Source: Salisapilia sapeloensis
Taxonomy: Eukaryota > Oomycota > Peronosporomycetes > Peronosporales > Salisapiliaceae
Reading direction: 5' to 3'
Length of the DNA stretch: 64,000 nt
Assembly: GCA_023334545.1 (NCBI GenBank)
Contig: JAADVB010000002.1
Span: 116,745-180,744 of the forward strand
Below, one piece after another: positions 22,218 to 33,180 of this stretch. Made by a program: the position numbers and the translations under genes. Position 1 is the stretch's first letter, and each line of letters starts with the position of its first letter. The notes under the pieces were generated by a model that was not told the DNA's origin, ran no database searches, and saw nothing but the letters and a program-made list of their open reading frames with translations.

Positions 22218-25200
22218 TTAGCTATATATTAATCGAAATAGTAAGCAATCTTCGCTTTGGTCAGTGCTTTGATCGATGATGAATAAGTACACCTGCCGCT
22301 CTTCATCCTGGTTTTCTGCCGTCTGTGCTCGCATCGCTGGCGGAAAGAATGCAAGTCGAAGAGAGCCTTGACCCTGAGGAGGTAGATGGAGTAGGGCTTC
22401 TCGCGGCTGCATAAGTGCAGCACAAGTAGAGCGTAGTAAAACTGTCTGAGCTTGTGGCCATGGATTCCAATAGGAGACTTTCTTATTGCAACGCTGCGTG
22501 CGCGATAAATGCAGTTCATACGTCTTCGTGACAGTCGGAGGAGAAATGGAAATCTGGAGCATCCATGCACCGATCAATTTATCGGTATCAACATCAACAA
22601 GATTCACTTGAACTCGGGCAAAAGATGCTTGTGAAGCAGAAGAGACGAGAGGGGAAACCTCCAGTGGCATATAGCTGAACGCAATTCGGTTGAACGCTTG
22701 AGAATGAAGTTGGAAAGCGTCTTGTGGTCGAAACTGGAGCTGAGTTCGATTCCGGGCAGTCGTAAAGCATTGAACATGTCGAGATGATAGGCTCTTCGTA
22801 GACAATAAGCTTTTGTCGCCTTGAATAACCAGTTCGTTGTGAACGTTCTGTCCTAGAGAAGTGTGGAGGTCGACACGTAGCTTTGATTGTACACGCACTT
22901 GCCAAATCTCGTGTATGCAAGCATAGTACGCATCATCATAGAGTACCAGATAAAATATTTCAAGAGAAGGGTAATCACCCACGCGACATTTTATCGTAAC
23001 AAGCCGCCCAGTTTCATTCTGGTTGTCGTCAAAGTCTTCATCGACCACTTCTTCCAAAATCACTTTAGAATCATAGCACATGACGTATTTCTCTGACGGT
23101 ACACGTAACGTCCATTTCCAAACTGATGTTGCTGGATGGGAGAACCGCAGTACCCGATTACATTGCAAGTCTTTTGGTATGATGGAGATCTGGAACAAAG
23201 CAACTGTCGTGTGATGGGAGCAGCTTTTAATGGCAACGGATAGTGGGACTTTACAAGATGATCCACTTTGTTTATCACTTGAAGAAAGCCATCTTACGCG
23301 CATTGGGATGGATATAAAATCACGGGACTCTGCTAGAAATTCCGAGTGGACATCCACCATATCTCTTTCAACTTCCTTCTTTCCGTCTACTTCTGAACCA
23401 AATGACAATGGCAAATTTTCTCGATAGTAAGCCCACTCGTCACCATCTCTCAAAATTGCAAAATCAATTGCATTTGCCAATTCAGACGGACTGTTTGGTG
23501 ATGGAAGTACTTCGATGCGAAATCGATCAGGATGATTGTATGGATTTGTAAACGGCAATTCGCAAAATTCGACAGCAGCGAATGAAGGATACAAAGCAAA
23601 TGACGTGGTAACCTGGTCGCGTACGAGTGCGTAAACCAAAGATTTCTTCTGCCCGTCGCGGTAGTACGAAAGCAGTCTGTGCAGATGCTCTTTGTCATCC
23701 TGAAATTGTTTCAAATCTGCTCTTTGATATTGTTTATGAGTCTTTCCGCGCTTATCATCGTACGTTTTCCTTACGGCACGCACCAGTTGTCTCTGTGCTC
23801 GATTCTCATCCTTTGTCTTTTGCTGAAAACGAGCCAATCGCTCAAGCTGCCGCGCGTACACTCGATCATGGATCTTTGTTGTAGCGCCGTACTCGAGGTT
23901 ACCATCGTCAGCATCCCCATCCTTATTTCCATCCGACTTTAAGTATAAGCCAAGTTCCATCAGCAACTGTATTAATTCCACACGAAGCAACTCCTTTCGT
24001 TTCGATTGACATAAATCTGGTTCACATCCTATATACAAATGTTGTGCGCCACTGGGACCAATCGGTCGATTGATGAATTGATCAAGGACACGCAATGGGA
24101 CGATACCTTTCTTATACGCCTCGACTGCTGCTTTACGAACTTTTAATTCCACAGCCCGGACTTCTGGATTTGGATGATAAGAATACCCACAATCATATAT
24201 ATTTCTCATCGAAGTCTCCTTCTCGTCTTTTTGTGCTGCTCCCATGGACTGTTTTGTGGGAAGCTGATGCTTTTGATAGTGACGAGGTATTGTGTCGGGC
24301 TGGTCACTGATCCGAGTTGCGCTAATAGGAGATAAGAGCGGAAGTGAAAAGTAGCTACGGCAGTCTTCAGCACTCACACCTCCCTTCCCACTCGCATCTA
24401 ATCGCCGAGCCACTTCTGAGCCAGTAATGCTAGAAATGGAGCGGAATTCATTACTGAGGTCACGTAATGCTGAAGCAAATTGTTCGTAACTTAGCATTCC
24501 TGTATTCCCCTTGTCCGATTGTCTAAACCATTGATTCATACTTGTACTGCTTCCACCTTCCGATGTCCAGATCGATCGCAATTGCTCTAACACTTCGCTT
24601 GCAGACTTGGATAACGACGCATTCTGATCTTTCTGCTCGTCGACACTTACTTTTACATTCGTTTTTTTATTTCCGTGTGTAGCTAGCGCACTTGTTGGAC
24701 GCTTTTGCTGTCGTAATTGACTCTGCTTCGCCACAACCATCGTGTCTGTTTCGACGCCCCTCGAGTCCGCCTTAGCTTTTTGTGCTTTTCGGAATGATGC
24801 AAAAGAGTTAGCTCGACGCAAAGATGGTTTCACCATTTTAACCACGTGCTTTTCCTCGACTATGGACGTTGTGTTCTCTTTTTCGCTTCCTTTCTCTTCT
24901 TCCGTCTTAGTTGGCTTCTCTTTATTTTTGTTTTCTTCTTTAGGTTCACCACCTTTTATCTTATTAGCGCTTGATTTTGGAGTAACCTCTTCTTTACCTT
25001 CATTCGCATCATTGCTTTCATTTACGTCAGCATCTTGCTTTGTTGTCACAGAATCCACTGAATGTGCTACAACAGCAGCAGGAGCTTCTTTCATACTCTC
25101 GTCTCTAATATTCAAGATTGCTTTCTTGACATGCTCTAAATCGATCTTTCCAGACCCAACGACAAAGTCTTGAAGAATCGTTTTAAGGTCATCTGATGGA

Positions 25201-28200
25201 TTCTGTATAAACTGCGTCAGTGCAGAATGCAATTCATGAGGTGATATGTCTTCTTCTCTTTGCATGAAGTCGTCTATACACTTTAAAATGTTTTCTTTCG
25301 AGGCTTCGTGCGTCCTTAAGTAAGCGGTAAGCTCGGAAGCTTTGTTTCTTGTCTCTCCAGAAACGGGATAAAGCGTTTTGAGCTCATCCAGGCAAATGGT
25401 GCCGTTGTTATCTGTATCAACGGCATGTAAGCACTCACGGATACTTTCTATGTCATCGCTTAGCCCGAGCTCTTGGACTGCAATCAGAAACTCATCGATT
25501 GTAACGACGCCATCTCCATTTTTATCGAAATGCTGAAAGCACTCTTCCATCGATATACTGCTTGCAGATGCCTTTGTAAACAAAGATTCTAGCTTCTTCG
25601 TTAGCAGGCTCGCTTTCTCTTCTTGTGAGATTTCTTTTGGCTCTTTTTCTGCTGGGACAGAGTCTTTGATTGTCTTCGTGTCACTTGCCGTTTGTTTATT
25701 TAAAGTTTTAGACAGCGCATTCAAGTCAACGTTTCCATCATCTGACGAGCTTTGAATATCAAAAAATATGAGTAGGGATTCTATCTCGGTAAGTTTCTCT
25801 TGTGCAACATTGCCTTCCTCCAGCATTAGATGCCTCCACTCTAGCAACTCGACGGTACCTTGATTTTTCGTCCATTCTACCAACTTTTCTATGAGTGCAT
25901 CAAAGTGCATTTGTAGAGCATGTTGTTTGGAATGTACATCTTCCACAAAGTCGCGAAATATATTAACGGGTACGTGCCCATCTTCGGAATGAGCCCCTAA
26001 GCGAGCTGCCATGACTTTCACATCCTCAACCTCTAACACTGTACCTTTGAATAGCTTTTGCATTCCTGATTGAAATTCGTCGACGGTAATGTTGCCATCA
26101 TCATTCACGTCAAAGTAGCCCATTACAGCTGGAATCGGAACACCAGCTTGATGTGCACGAAGAAGCAATTTAATAAGCTTCTTCTCCACTTTAGAATGCC
26201 TCGTCGAATGCTCATATTGTACGATATTAGGAATATCTGGTTCTGCAACTCCGCATAGCGAAAGAAACTCTGCATACTCAATCGTATCGTTCTTATCTTT
26301 GTCCAATTCACGTAGTATGGACATGATAGCTTCACGACGACTTGAATCATCCTTGAGCAATTTCTCTTGTTTATTCTCTTCTCTTAGCATTTTGTCCATC
26401 GCTTCCATTGCTTCTGTCATTGATAAATGGCCATTTCGGTCTTGATCAAAATGATTGAAAAGGGATGCAAAGTCATATCCATTCGCAGCGAGTTGTTGAA
26501 GAACTGTTCTCACTTGCTCTTTCATCTCCTCCTTCTTGTCACCGACATTGAGGTTTGGTACAAACGGCTGAAGAAATTCAAGATATGCAACACGACCATC
26601 TTGGTTTCTATCTAATGCTTTCCACCAAGCATCCACTTCGTGCCCCAAGCTTTCGTCAACATGCGCTCCAAGTCTTTGCAATGCTTGGATGAACTCGTCA
26701 CGAGATAATTTTCCATCGTGTGAGATGTCCAGTACGCTAAAAACTTCTTCTACTCGTATATCACGTTCCGCCGCTCTTAATAAGACGCGTTTGACGTGAT
26801 CTTCCCATCGTTCTCTTACCTCCACCGTATCTTTGGATATATACGATAGGAACTCAGTAAGTGAGATGACTTCATTATGATTGCAGTCAGCTGCAGAGGC
26901 GATTTCAAGTAGCTCTCTATCCGTTACATATTTAACAACATCTCCTAAGGACCGTAGTGCCCGAACAAAATCTTCTGCCGATAACATGCCGTCCTCGTTC
27001 ATGTCAAATGACTTGAAAGCATCGCGTAACGTTACTTGCATGTTTCCCAAAGTTTCTATGACAAGCTTTAGCCGGTTCGCTTTCTCTTCGACAGTTAGCG
27101 AGGGCTGTTTTGGCTTAATTTCTTCCTTTGATTCTGCTGGCTTTATACTATTCGGCTTCGTCACTTGTGGCACTTTCATAGACAATAATTTTGGGAGTCC
27201 ATTCTGACTATCCATATCACAAACGATCTTCACCTTCTTTCCGCTATGTACCTTATCATCTTCCGATCGAAAAAGCTCGCATAGAATGTCCACTTCATGC
27301 AGAGACAAAGAGCGCTCGGCTGGAACTTCCTTTGCGTCCATACTTTTGTTCCACTTCCGTTCTACATCCCGACGACCGTTGCTTCGCTGACCATAGAAAC
27401 CTTCCTCAGTTAGCAACTTTCTCAAGTCCGGATGACTTTCGATCATCGGTCTCGCTCGAACACGTTTCTTTCCAGACTCAACAGCAGTAGGAACACTAGT
27501 AGAATATGTTGATTGTACACGCGAAGGTAAGTGCTCTCCTTTGTGTCCATAATTGCTCAATAAAATCTGAAGCTTCCCGACGGACTGAGGTAGATGTCTT
27601 TCGCCGCCAATTCGCAATCTCCCGTCTGTATCTAGCGAGGTGATGGTGGTTTGATCTCTTGAAGTACCTGTGTGGTCACTATCTACAGACTCCACAATAT
27701 CAAGCTCTACCTCCATCTTTTTCACACCACTTCCTTGTCGCATGAGTTCATGAAGCGGAAGAGCGCAGGTACCAACTTGAAATAGCGTGTCTGCATCCCA
27801 GACATCGATGTGCATCGTCTTCTGTCGAAGGTACGTTGCAAATCGTTCGGCCTCAAGTATATCGTCCGTGGCAGTTGTATCCACATCGAATTGAACTGCG
27901 AGAGACGGCTTACTGCCGTGGGAACCCTCTCGCATTAGTAAATAGATCTTGTCGCTGTCTTTCGAGGTAGATGGAATTGGCTTGCTAAGTCTCAATGCTT
28001 CCGTCTTTGTTACTTTGAACGTGTAAAAGTGAAATGTCAAGTACAGGCGAGATGGTGTGATACGATGATGTGCTATAGATGTCAGGCGGTATGCTGCAAA
28101 GTGGAAGCGAATTTCATGCGCTTGGTACACGTCCTTGAGCTCCGTCTCAATGGATTTGAGTGATGTTCGCATAGGCTGATCATGTTTCTTCTCCGGATTG

Positions 28201-30203
28201 CTGCCTCTGTCTTGATCGTCTAGAAAGCCGTGTCGTGACAGCAAAGTCTTCGACGCTCTCGTCAACTCCGAAACGGGAAGTGATGGAACCACTGTTTTTG
28301 GCTTTACAGAGGGTACAGGAGGCTTTGGTTTGGCAGGTGCTGCTTCTGGTGCTACTTCTTGAGGTGCCGCGAGGGAATTCAGAGCTACTGCTAGCACTGG
28401 ATTATCATTTGCTTTCGTTAAGACCTTCTTAGCCCACTCTTCTGCTGCATATGATTCATCCTTTAAAGGTTCTGGCACCTTTATCGGTGGAACCTCCACC
28501 TTACTTTCTTGTAGAGGTTTTCCTTTCACATCCAGGACGAGATCGATGTATCCGACTGATGATGTTGCGTTTCGACTTTGATAATGTGGTGCTGGCGCTT
28601 CATCGTCAGCTTTGTTAGGTAGAAAATAGAGTGCAGAATTTGTATAAGGTCGGCAGTCGGCACCAGACTTTAAGTCTACATGCAATACATGAGGGACGGT
28701 ATTATTATCGTTTTGCAACATGTATGGATCATGTCCATCGAAGAGGTATATTTTTTCTCCATCGCTTGGTACGATAGCACGAGTTCCCATCGTCACGAGA
28801 ATCATCTCTTCCTCCGTTGGCGCTGGTTGATGCTTCCGCATAGCTTTCGACTTGACTGACTTTGGCCATGCAATTCGAAAATGGGTAGAGAACTGGAGGA
28901 GCACAATGAGTGCCATGCACGGATGACGAACGAGTCCTTTCATCTCTACCTTTTTCTCCACTGGTAGTAAGACATCACTACCATCCTCATCTGGTTTCAG
29001 GTACACTTGATGAGGCTTGGAAATAAACGTCCGTCCATTATGGTATGCTAAGGATAAATGTCTGGATGTAATCTCTCCATCGATAGCTGCTGCTTTCTTG
29101 AATTTATCCCATCGACCAACTTTTAATCGCGACAAGAGACTGTGCTCGGTCTTTTCACGAAGATGAATAATTACCCGACTAAGAAGTACCGATAGTGTCA
29201 AGCTTTCCTCAAGTTGAATCTGCTTTGGAAGTGGTTGGGAACTGACGCTGACAATGTCACGCAAGATTCGAACGTATGCATTTATATCTTTTTGTTCCTT
29301 CAACAACTGGATACGTGGGTTATTGGCATCGGAAACATTGGCAATGTTGCTATGCTTCAAGCCAGGTATGACATCTAGTGCTTGAAGTATCTCATTTAGA
29401 CGCACATAGTACTTTAGCTGCTTTAACTGAGGCAGAAGTTGCAACTGAAAGTATCCTCGACAACCTTCTTGCAACGGCTGATCCTTCCAACTTGATGTCG
29501 GAACTTCCCATAGCACTCGTGGAGAGCCTTCAAAGATACCGACACTATCTCCACTCGTGAATTGGTCAGAGGATGGAGTAGAGAGTGGTAGTATCATCCA
29601 TCCACTCCCACCTGACACGACAATTGCCTTTGTTGACATCTCTTTACCGTGAATGACAAGTTCGACAACTGCAACGCAATTGTCATCAGCCACATCAGAC
29701 AGGAAGAAAGCTCTTAGTCCTAACTGTACTTCCGGAAGGACACGCGTACTTTTATGTCGACGACGATCACGCTTCTTGACGATTTGAGACGGATCACAAG
29801 GTACATCCGGCGATGTCCATGTACTTCCATAGAATCGTCTCGATATTGTATGAAAGAGACTTATCTGCACACCAAGTGTCCATACTAAACTATCTTCTTC
29901 ATCTGACTCACTATCGGGTGTGTCCAAGTATGGAACGACGGATGGAGGGATCTGCCAGTTTGAAATCGAAAGCAAGTGGAGGCAATAGCCTTTTATACGG
30001 GGCGTACGATGCACTTCCTCTGGCACTGGGAGCACGAGCTGATTCGACTGGATGTGCTCAAATTGTTCTTCTCGAACGTCCCAGAGGGAATCCTGTGGTG
30101 GAGGTACAGGAGCTGTTGGGATTGGAGACGGAGGAGGTGACTCATCAGAGGAAGACGAGTAGGAAGAAGTGGAAGGACTGACAGAAGAACTAGAGACGGA
30201 CAT
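22218..30203 (-). CDS. nephrocystin-4 (NPHP4) homologue with ten inserted EF-hand loops
   Basis: Uninterrupted 2661-residue frame starting at the ATG at 30203 (the frame is open slightly further only with TTG). The N-terminal part follows nephrocystin-4, with ISRRFYGSTWTSPDVP and IFEGSPRVLWEVP. The C2-like domain follows (IRFHFAAYRLTS, YLTFHFYTFKVTKTE, MHIDVWDADTLFQVG, LPLHELMRQG; about residues 700-880). The last 650 residues also match (SFALYPSFAAVEF, VNLVDVDTDKLIGAWML, and the end VYLFIIDQSTDQSEDC). Between them lie about ten EF-hand loops, around residues 1069, 1106, 1159, 1199, 1254, 1301, 1366, 1564, 1598 and 1899, for example DMNEDGMLSAEDF, DVNDDGNITVDEF, DKNGDGVVTIDEF and DTDNNGTICLDEL. 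A Lys/Glu-rich linker lies near 1720-1790. NPHP4 acts in the ciliary transition zone; here the zoospore flagella are the likely site. Human NPHP4 has about 1430 residues and no EF-hands. Confidence 0.88.
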   Translation of the reverse strand: MSVSSSSVSPSTSSYSSSSDESPPPSPIPTAPVPPPQDSLWDVREEQFEHIQSNQLVLPVPEEVHRTPRIKGYCLHLLSISNWQIPPSVVPYLDTPDSESDEEDSLVWTLGVQISLFHTISRRFYGSTWTSPDVPCDPSQIVKKRDRRRHKSTRVLPEVQLGLRAFFLSDVADDNCVAVVELVIHGKEMSTKAIVVSGGSGWMILPLSTPSSDQFTSGDSVGIFEGSPRVLWEVPTSSWKDQPLQEGCRGYFQLQLLPQLKQLKYYVRLNEILQALDVIPGLKHSNIANVSDANNPRIQLLKEQKDINAYVRILRDIVSVSSQPLPKQIQLEESLTLSVLLSRVIIHLREKTEHSLLSRLKVGRWDKFKKAAAIDGEITSRHLSLAYHNGRTFISKPHQVYLKPDEDGSDVLLPVEKKVEMKGLVRHPCMALIVLLQFSTHFRIAWPKSVKSKAMRKHQPAPTEEEMILVTMGTRAIVPSDGEKIYLFDGHDPYMLQNDNNTVPHVLHVDLKSGADCRPYTNSALYFLPNKADDEAPAPHYQSRNATSSVGYIDLVLDVKGKPLQESKVEVPPIKVPEPLKDESYAAEEWAKKVLTKANDNPVLAVALNSLAAPQEVAPEAAPAKPKPPVPSVKPKTVVPSLPVSELTRASKTLLSRHGFLDDQDRGSNPEKKHDQPMRTSLKSIETELKDVYQAHEIRFHFAAYRLTSIAHHRITPSRLYLTFHFYTFKVTKTEALRLSKPIPSTSKDSDKIYLLMREGSHGSKPSLAVQFDVDTTATDDILEAERFATYLRQKTMHIDVWDADTLFQVGTCALPLHELMRQGSGVKKMEVELDIVESVDSDHTGTSRDQTTITSLDTDGRLRIGGERHLPQSVGKLQILLSNYGHKGEHLPSRVQSTYSTSVPTAVESGKKRVRARPMIESHPDLRKLLTEEGFYGQRSNGRRDVERKWNKSMDAKEVPAERSLSLHEVDILCELFRSEDDKVHSGKKVKIVCDMDSQNGLPKLLSMKVPQVTKPNSIKPAESKEEIKPKQPSLTVEEKANRLKLVIETLGNMQVTLRDAFKSFDMNEDGMLSAEDFVRALRSLGDVVKYVTDRELLEIASAADCNHNEVISLTEFLSYISKDTVEVRERWEDHVKRVLLRAAERDIRVEEVFSVLDISHDGKLSRDEFIQALQRLGAHVDESLGHEVDAWWKALDRNQDGRVAYLEFLQPFVPNLNVGDKKEEMKEQVRTVLQQLAANGYDFASLFNHFDQDRNGHLSMTEAMEAMDKMLREENKQEKLLKDDSSRREAIMSILRELDKDKNDTIEYAEFLSLCGVAEPDIPNIVQYEHSTRHSKVEKKLIKLLLRAHQAGVPIPAVMGYFDVNDDGNITVDEFQSGMQKLFKGTVLEVEDVKVMAARLGAHSEDGHVPVNIFRDFVEDVHSKQHALQMHFDALIEKLVEWTKNQGTVELLEWRHLMLEEGNVAQEKLTEIESLLIFFDIQSSSDDGNVDLNALSKTLNKQTASDTKTIKDSVPAEKEPKEISQEEKASLLTKKLESLFTKASASSISMEECFQHFDKNGDGVVTIDEFLIAVQELGLSDDIESIRECLHAVDTDNNGTICLDELKTLYPVSGETRNKASELTAYLRTHEASKENILKCIDDFMQREEDISPHELHSALTQFIQNPSDDLKTILQDFVVGSGKIDLEHVKKAILNIRDESMKEAPAAVVAHSVDSVTTKQDADVNESNDANEGKEEVTPKSSANKIKGGEPKEENKNKEKPTKTEEEKGSEKENTTSIVEEKHVVKMVKPSLRRANSFASFRKAQKAKADSRGVETDTMVVAKQSQLRQQKRPTSALATHGNKKTNVKVSVDEQKDQNASLSKSASEVLEQLRSIWTSEGGSSTSMNQWFRQSDKGNTGMLSYEQFASALRDLSNEFRSISSITGSEVARRLDASGKGGVSAEDCRSYFSLPLLSPISATRISDQPDTIPRHYQKHQLPTKQSMGAAQKDEKETSMRNIYDCGYSYHPNPEVRAVELKVRKAAVEAYKKGIVPLRVLDQFINRPIGPSGAQHLYIGCEPDLCQSKRKELLRVELIQLLMELGLYLKSDGNKDGDADDGNLEYGATTKIHDRVYARQLERLARFQQKTKDENRAQRQLVRAVRKTYDDKRGKTHKQYQRADLKQFQDDKEHLHRLLSYYRDGQKKSLVYALVRDQVTTSFALYPSFAAVEFCELPFTNPYNHPDRFRIEVLPSPNSPSELANAIDFAILRDGDEWAYYRENLPLSFGSEVDGKKEVERDMVDVHSEFLAESRDFISIPMRVRWLSSSDKQSGSSCKVPLSVAIKSCSHHTTVALFQISIIPKDLQCNRVLRFSHPATSVWKWTLRVPSEKYVMCYDSKVILEEVVDEDFDDNQNETGRLVTIKCRVGDYPSLEIFYLVLYDDAYYACIHEIWQVRVQSKLRVDLHTSLGQNVHNELVIQGDKSLLSTKSLSSRHVQCFTTARNRTQLQFRPQDAFQLHSQAFNRIAFSYMPLEVSPLVSSASQASFARVQVNLVDVDTDKLIGAWMLQISISPPTVTKTYELHLSRTQRCNKKVSYWNPWPQAQTVLLRSTCAALMQPREALLHLPPQGQGSLRLAFFPPAMRAQTAENQDEERQVYLFIIDQSTDQSEDCLLFRLIYS

Positions 30204-30488
30204 GCTATGGTACAAGTAGAGCTAGTTGGGACGTGAAAACGATTCGAGACTCGATTGCATGGGACGGTATTCGTTCCAAGTGTCGGACGAACGACTCTAA
30301 ACTAGGTCGCGTCTAGTCATCCGACGTCGGTTCATGCGTGAGATAGCGTTGGGTCGTCGATACCGGACGTTCCGTCTCATCTAGCCAATACGCACTTGCA
30401 CTACTTCCCATTCTGTATAAATAGCTTGCTCATCATTAATGCGTCATCTGAGAAAAAAAGATGCTGTACCCAGATCCACTAGCGTAGA

Positions 30489-31728
30489 CTACTTCTTGCT
30501 CACTATGACAAGATGATTCAATACTATTTCTCTCTCTTGCGCGCGTATATAGTTGTACCTTTGGCTTTGAGATGGGATGTGCGCATCAAGAGACACCGTA
30601 GACAAGGTGACTTCCACGTCTAATTTCGCTTCGGAAGTGGACTCGGCTGCAAACAGCACTGGACTATACCGGAAAAAGATGCCTGCGTTACGGAACGTGC
30701 GTAGCATCTTATTCAAGATGTGCAGTACCTGCCACCAGTAACGTAGTAGAAATGGACTTCTAAGATATCACTTGCTTTGCAGAAAGCCAATAGGGCCTAT
30801 GTCGATGCTTACTGTCATTCGAATTGGAAGAGATATCATTCACGATACCCGAACTTCCTTGAGGCAAAAGATGAGTTGGACCGTAGGTACACTTCCTGTG
30901 GATGGCATCACATAGTCGGTGAACTCGGCGCTCTCAACCGTCGTCTCCGTATGCAGATGGGAAGGACCTGCACATCCCGGGCGTTTCATTCGTATGCGAA
31001 TCAGATAGAAATCTATCAAGTGTCGAAGTTATACCGTTTGAGACGGATGGAAAGTAGCTTTCGAACTTGACGTGCGTGGGTTCACACGTGACGGCAACTT
31101 CGCTCGTGTGCTGGATGTGGGCTAACAGAGAGCTCCAGTGGTACTGTCGCGTAGAGATGCTGCCACGGTGTTATCAGTCACGAGTACGTAAGCAGGAGGA
31201 TGGACGAAAGTACCGATGGGGGCAGGATGATCTGTCAAAGACAGCTCGCATCACGTCCGCGTCTTGGACTTTCATACGATGCGTCTTCGTAATGCCATAG
31301 TCACAATCGAGTTTCCATACGAGTTCCTTGCACTCAATATTGATCTCAAGACTATCTCCTGGACGTACGTCTGGATCAATCGAGCGTTCATCGAGTACGA
31401 ATATGATTTGCACTTGTCGAACGTGTTTGAGTGTCCGGAAGACGTTGACACTGGATCTTGAAAAGACTCGGCATTTTACACAAGGTTGCGCACCAAGTGG
31501 GAACGTGCGGATGGACGTGTCGGAATGCACGAGTTCAATATGCTGGAAGAAAGACTTGTCAAACGTCACTTTGGCCGAGGCTGAGTGGGCGTCATTCAGC
31601 GCACGGCAAGTGACGCCAGACGTGCCCTCTACTTCCCATGTTAGCTCTCGTCCGACCTGGGCGAGGCAATGGAGCGCCGCGACGAATGCACGCACGTTGT
31701 CATCAGCCAAGTCGAACCGCAGCTCCAT
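30489..31728 (-). CDS. RAD9-like subunit of the 9-1-1 checkpoint clamp, five exons
   Basis: My model joins 31728-31214, 31159-31035, 30967-30849, 30796-30736 and 30682-30489 (introns 54, 67, 52 and 53 nt), giving 337 residues with closing phases. Family motifs appear in order: VAALHCLAQVGREL and CRALNDAHSASAKVTF (PCNA-like strands), FFQHIELV, CRVFSRSSVNVFRTLK, KLDCDYGITKTHRMKVQDAD, FDRSSCPHR, LAHIQHTSEVAVTCE, LIFCLKEVR joined to ALLAFCKASDILEVHF. RAD9 forms a ring with HUS1 and RAD1 that is loaded at DNA damage and activates the ATR checkpoint kinase in the nucleus. Human RAD9A has about 120 further tail residues that bind TopBP1 when phosphorylated. Here only about 50 residues follow the clamp fold, with a few Ser/Thr. 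The last splice sites are less certain than the first. Confidence 0.82.
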
Positions 31729-32516
31729 TATACGTCTGATCTACCTGCGAATTCCTATTTTACACGTAGTGGACATTTTATGAAATTTTTAACAAGAAGG
31801 TGTCCGACCCTTTCTGAAAGTGTTTTCGAATCAACTTTTTTGCACGATGATTCAAAAGAAATCATTTGGGTTGCTTCGTACTGGATATGGCTTGCTTCAT
31901 GGCAGACGAGGATATCTCTCGGCGCAAGCTCTGATTCTCTTCCAGTCATTCAAGCTAATGTTCTAAGGTGACTCAAACGTCACCTGCCAGCTGACGACCG
32001 TTACGTGTGAACATTGGAAGCGAAGTTGCCGATCCACGTCGGTTGCTAGCACCTTCTTCACCAATTCCCATCCAAACAATCCGCTACACTATTTTCCATC
32101 GAGCACTTCCAAGAGCGTATTGGGGTGCAGTTACTCGCCTCGTGCATGATTTGTATCCGAGAGGAATAATTCGCTACATTTCCACTTTTCTGATTTCATT
32201 AGAGTCTTTCTATCTAGCTAAGGGGATTGTCTCAGTTTAAAATCTACAAATTTCCATGCGTTTCCTCGCTTTTGCGTCCCATGGAAGTCGACACGAATAT
32301 CAAGCACGTACGCACGTGACAATAGACAGAGGCATTGGCAACCTGCCACTTTCCTATCGAATAGAAACCGCCCAGCAACCGTCGCGTTAGTCTACCAAGG
32401 CCAAAGACGCACGACTGTACCACCTCCCGCCAGCTGGGTCGTCGTTTTTTCGCACTCTTGCGCCATTATTGAAATCTCCCTCTCGAGCATACACCTACAA
32501 CAATTTTCACCTCAAG
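31729..32516. other. divergent intergenic region, no gene seen
   Basis: About 790 bp between the RAD9-like start and the zinc-finger protein start. Short open frames on both strands have no motifs. The region presumably carries both promoters. Confidence 0.45.
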
Positions 32517-33047
32517 ATGACCAAGCACGAGTACACTATCTTTGACGGACGTCTGCATGCTCTCAAGGACCAAGGCATGCCTCCTCCGTCGCCACGAATG
32601 GAAAAGCGTGGCAAGCTACGTCGACTAACTTCCTTGTCGCTCATGAAAGAGCGCATTCGTGGCTTTTTCCGGCCCGAGCCGCGTGACACCATCGTCATGG
32701 AAGATGATGAAGAGGACTGTCATCGACGTCAACTAAGCCTCTTTGACCTTGTCGGCCCGGAACGATCTAGCAGTCTATCAGAAGCCGAATCGGAGGCAGT
32801 GAGTAGTCGACACCAGTGGGAAGACGAAGAGCAGTTTGCAGAGACCAGGCGGCAGCGCTTGGCTTCATCTGCTGTGACACTGCCCAAGCGTCCAGTTGAA
32901 CCACAACGTCGATACTCAACGTCGTACGAACCTTCGAAAGAGATGCGCTGGTGCCTCAACTGCAGCAAGTGCTATCAAAAGCAGCTCAGCCGGTACGAAC
33001 AGTTCTGTGGTCTCGATTGTCAGACTGCGTACAACGTCCGAGATTAG
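32517..33047 (+). CDS. small protein with C-terminal FCS-like zinc finger
   Basis: Open frame of 176 residues from the ATG at 32517 (MTKHEYTIFDGRLHAL). The middle is rich in Arg, Ser and Glu and probably disordered. Near the C-terminus it has WCLNCSKCYQKQ followed by YEQFCGLDCQTAY. The spacing C-x2-C, then a gap and FC-x3-C, is that of the plant FLZ (FCS-like) zinc finger, which scaffolds SnRK1 kinase complexes. A relationship is suggested by pattern only. The absence of other domains and the short basic segments (KRGKLRRLTSLSLMKERIR) suggest an adaptor or regulatory protein. It is convergent with ARP2. Confidence 0.65.
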   Translation: MTKHEYTIFDGRLHALKDQGMPPPSPRMEKRGKLRRLTSLSLMKERIRGFFRPEPRDTIVMEDDEEDCHRRQLSLFDLVGPERSSSLSEAESEAVSSRHQWEDEEQFAETRRQRLASSAVTLPKRPVEPQRRYSTSYEPSKEMRWCLNCSKCYQKQLSRYEQFCGLDCQTAYNVRD

Positions 33048-33180
33048 ATCGTACTAGTCCATGGACTGTATTCAAGTAGACAAGTATAAGTTAATCCATT
33101 TCCATGTTCCCGTTTTTCAACATTTCGTCGATTTTTTCAAATTTTTACCAAAGAAAAGAAAACATCTCCTTGTATTTTGC

